Below are positions 62,133-64,000 of a stretch of 64,000 bases of DNA, piece after piece. The notes below the pieces were generated by a model. The model ran no database searches. It saw only the letters and a list, made by a program, of their open reading frames with translations, and was not told where the DNA came from. The stretch's first letter is position 1; every line of letters begins with the position of its first letter. The stretch spans positions 284,760 to 348,759 of the forward strand of contig UBXG01000002.1 of NCBI GenBank assembly GCA_900469475.1, in the 5' to 3' direction. This DNA is from Hyphomicrobiales bacterium (GTDB lineage: Bacteria > Pseudomonadota > Alphaproteobacteria > Rhizobiales > Rhizobiaceae). The position numbers and the translations under genes were made by a program.

Positions 62133-64000
62133 TCAGAACTCTTCCCAGCCTGGCGCCGCTGCGGCAGGAGCAAGCGCCCCGCCGCCAAAGGCGGTCGCGA
62201 CCCTGTCGATCATGCGTCGGGCCGGCGATGCGGCCGGGCGATGCGTCTCGGCGCGTGCTGTAACGGGAGCGGAAACATTGGCTGCGTCCACCTTGAAGCG
62301 CGAGACGAGCTGGACAAGGCCATCCGCTTCGGCCGCCAGCCGATAGGTCGCGGCCGAAGTCTCCTCGACCATGGCGGCATTGCGCTGAGTGACCTCATCC
62401 ATCTGATTGACGGCCTTGTTCACCTCCGACAGGCCCGTTGCCTGTTCGCGTGCCGCTGTCGCTATCGAGTGAATGTGATCGTTGATCTTCAGCACGCGGG
62501 CCTCAATGGAGGACAGCGCCTCACCGGTTGCCTGCACGAGCTTGACGCCGACCTGCACCTCGTTACCGGACTTGCCGATCAGCGCCTTGATATCCTTCGC
62601 CGCGGTGGCGGAGCGCTGGGCGAGCTCACGCACTTCCTGGGCAACGACGGCAAAGCCCTTGCCCGCATCGCCGGCGCGTGCGGCCTCTACGCCGGCATTG
62701 AGCGCCAGTAGATTGGTCTGGAAGGCGATGTCGTCGATCACACCGATGATCTGGCTGATCTCGCCCGATGCCTGCTCGATGCGTCCCATGGCGTCGATCG
62801 CGTTGCGAACCACCGTGCCGGAGCGAGCCGCGTCGTCCTTGGCTTCGCTCACCATGACGCTCGCCTCACGCGCCCGTTCCGTCGAATTCTGAACGACGGA
62901 GGTGATCTCGTCGAGCGCTGCCGAGGTCTCTTCCAGAGCGGCCGCCTGCTGTTCGGTGCGCTTGGAAAGGTCATCGCTGGCGTGACGGAGCTCGTTGGTA
63001 TTGGAATTGATCGAACCGGTGGTGCCGCGCACTTCGCTCATGGTGCTTTTGAGCGTCTCGAATGTCGCGTTGACGTTCTGCTGCAGTTCGGCGAAGGCGC
63101 CCTGGAAATTGCCCTTCATTGCCTGGGTCAAGTCTCCCTCGGCCAAGCTCGCGATGACGCGGCGGACTTCGCCGATACCAGTGTCGACGCTCACAAGCAG
63201 CTCGTTCACATTGCCGGCGAAACGATTGAGGTTGACGTCGCCATAGTCCTTCTCGATGCGGTGGCTGAAATCGCCGGCCGCGGCGGCAGAGACTGCGAGA
63301 GACATGCTCGACTGAAGCTCGTCGCTTTTTGCGCGCAAGGCCGCCTCCTCGGCATTCATGCGGCGCACGGCCTTGCCGTTTTCCTTGAAGACGTCGACGG
63401 CCGCCGCCATCTCGCCGATTTCGTCCTTCCGGCCGGCAAATGGCACCTCGATATCGAAATGGCCGTTGGCGACATTCTTTATCGCATCGGTCACCTTGCG
63501 GATCGGACGGCTCAGATGGACGGTTCCGATATAGGCGCCAAGGCCGACGCCCGCCGCAATACCGGCAGTCATGATTCCGAGGACGACCCACAGGACGCTG
63601 CTATGAAAGGCTGCGATCTCGGTCTCTGCCTTTGCAAGCTCGGCCTTGTCGGTCTGGACGATCGCATCGATCTCAGCCTGAAAAGCCTTGCGGTTGGCGC
63701 GGTTCGCTTCATTGTTGCCCTGCTTGCCGGCGGCATCCGGGCCATCGGTCACGCCGAGCCTGGCCGTCTCCGTGCGAAAGGCGCGAAACTCCTGGGCACG
63801 GGCCTGCAGCTTGGTGAATTCCGGCTGCTGCATCTCCGGCACCAGGGGCGCCCAGCTTGCAAGCACCTTGTCGATCTCGTCGAGATCGACCATCAGCCCA
63901 TCGGCAAAGGGTTTGGAATCCTTCGCGGCAGTAGCGGCATAAATGCCGCGCGCTTCCATCACCACCGCGGTCACGTAACGATTCAGGCGCTCGCCCATGT
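62133..64000 (-). CDS. Methyl-accepting chemotaxis protein (5' end at or beyond window edge)
   Basis: At least 621 residues. The visible N-terminus (GERLNRYVTAVVMEARGIYAAT) lies in a periplasmic helical sensor domain and the first membrane helix is missing, so the gene probably begins beyond the edge. A membrane helix (SVLWVVLGIMTAGIAAGVGLGAYIG, about residues 132-155) and HAMP segments follow. The signalling hairpin tip reads IIGVIDDIAFQTNLLALNAGVEAARAGDAGKGFAVVAQEVR. The C-terminus ends GWEEF, like the CheR/CheB docking pentapeptide. It senses an unknown ligand. Confidence 0.92.
   Translation of the reverse strand, partial: MGERLNRYVTAVVMEARGIYAATAAKDSKPFADGLMVDLDEIDKVLASWAPLVPEMQQPEFTKLQARAQEFRAFRTETARLGVTDGPDAAGKQGNNEANRANRKAFQAEIDAIVQTDKAELAKAETEIAAFHSSVLWVVLGIMTAGIAAGVGLGAYIGTVHLSRPIRKVTDAIKNVANGHFDIEVPFAGRKDEIGEMAAAVDVFKENGKAVRRMNAEEAALRAKSDELQSSMSLAVSAAAAGDFSHRIEKDYGDVNLNRFAGNVNELLVSVDTGIGEVRRVIASLAEGDLTQAMKGNFQGAFAELQQNVNATFETLKSTMSEVRGTTGSINSNTNELRHASDDLSKRTEQQAAALEETSAALDEITSVVQNSTERAREASVMVSEAKDDAARSGTVVRNAIDAMGRIEQASGEISQIIGVIDDIAFQTNLLALNAGVEAARAGDAGKGFAVVAQEVRELAQRSATAAKDIKALIGKSGNEVQVGVKLVQATGEALSSIEARVLKINDHIHSIATAAREQATGLSEVNKAVNQMDEVTQRNAAMVEETSAATYRLAAEADGLVQLVSRFKVDAANVSAPVTARAETHRPAASPARRMIDRVATAFGGGALAPAAAAPGWEEF

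Overview
The window looks like a chromosomal segment of a fast-growing rhizobium (Rhizobiaceae, probably Rhizobium). The evidence is the phoR-pstSCAB-phoU-phoB block, a SAM-II riboswitch in front of metZ, gcrA, a double-length dcd, an frcBCAK-type fructose transporter with a ROK regulator, pgi next to frk, BA14K and DUF982 proteins, and rhizobial palindromic intergenic repeats. Genus and species are inferred from memory of gene families, not from a database search.

Layout. 1-9.3 kb: 3' end of a LysR gene, tRNA-Gly, dcd, riboswitch-controlled metZ, a solitary DnaB-like ATPase, two coupled micro-ORFs, apaG, hslO, the argD-argF pair and gcrA. 9.4-17.1 kb: the phosphate regulon on the minus strand in the order phoR, pstS, pstC, pstA, pstB, phoU, phoB, with a PHO box before pstS. 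17.3-21.1 kb: ppk2, a membrane protein of unknown function, a nitronate monooxygenase gene with a heptamer tandem repeat and a large palindrome upstream, and tRNA-Thr. 21.3-24.6 kb: small accessory genes (two DUF982, a glycosyltransferase, an ABM monooxygenase, two His-rich secreted paralogues).

24.6-30.2 kb: a regulator with two LysR-type helix-turn-helix domains, divergent from an osmoprotectant ABC transporter of the yehZYXW/OsmU type. 30.2-42 kb: YCII, VOC and PRC-barrel proteins, fadD, pgi, frk, pyrE, a TetR/oxidoreductase-remnant/DUF1772 locus, a GGDEF protein and pyrC. 41.7-47.3 kb: fructose uptake (frcB, frcC, frcA, frcK) divergent from frcR, which overlaps a RbsD/FucU mutarotase gene. 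47.5-56.8 kb: a hydroxyproline epimerase-type protein, a lipoprotein hydrolase, an sRNA with three anti-Shine-Dalgarno hairpin loops, an aldo/keto reductase, a TetR regulator, a PmtA-like methyltransferase, an SDR, BA14K, and a MarR-MFS efflux pair. 56.9-59.8 kb: a three-gene WcbI/GSCFA/WcbI unit that looks more AT-rich than its neighbours. 60.2-64 kb: tRNA-Arg, a histidine kinase and a chemotaxis receptor cut by the window edge.

The most distinctive points are the sRNA at 50.2 kb, the WcbI-GSCFA-WcbI operon, the double-HTH regulator, the GANTC cluster in front of gcrA, the four-copy hexamer switch in the SAM-II leader, the coupled micro-ORFs at 4.2-4.5 kb, and similar ACGT palindromes in front of the nitronate monooxygenase and fadD genes.
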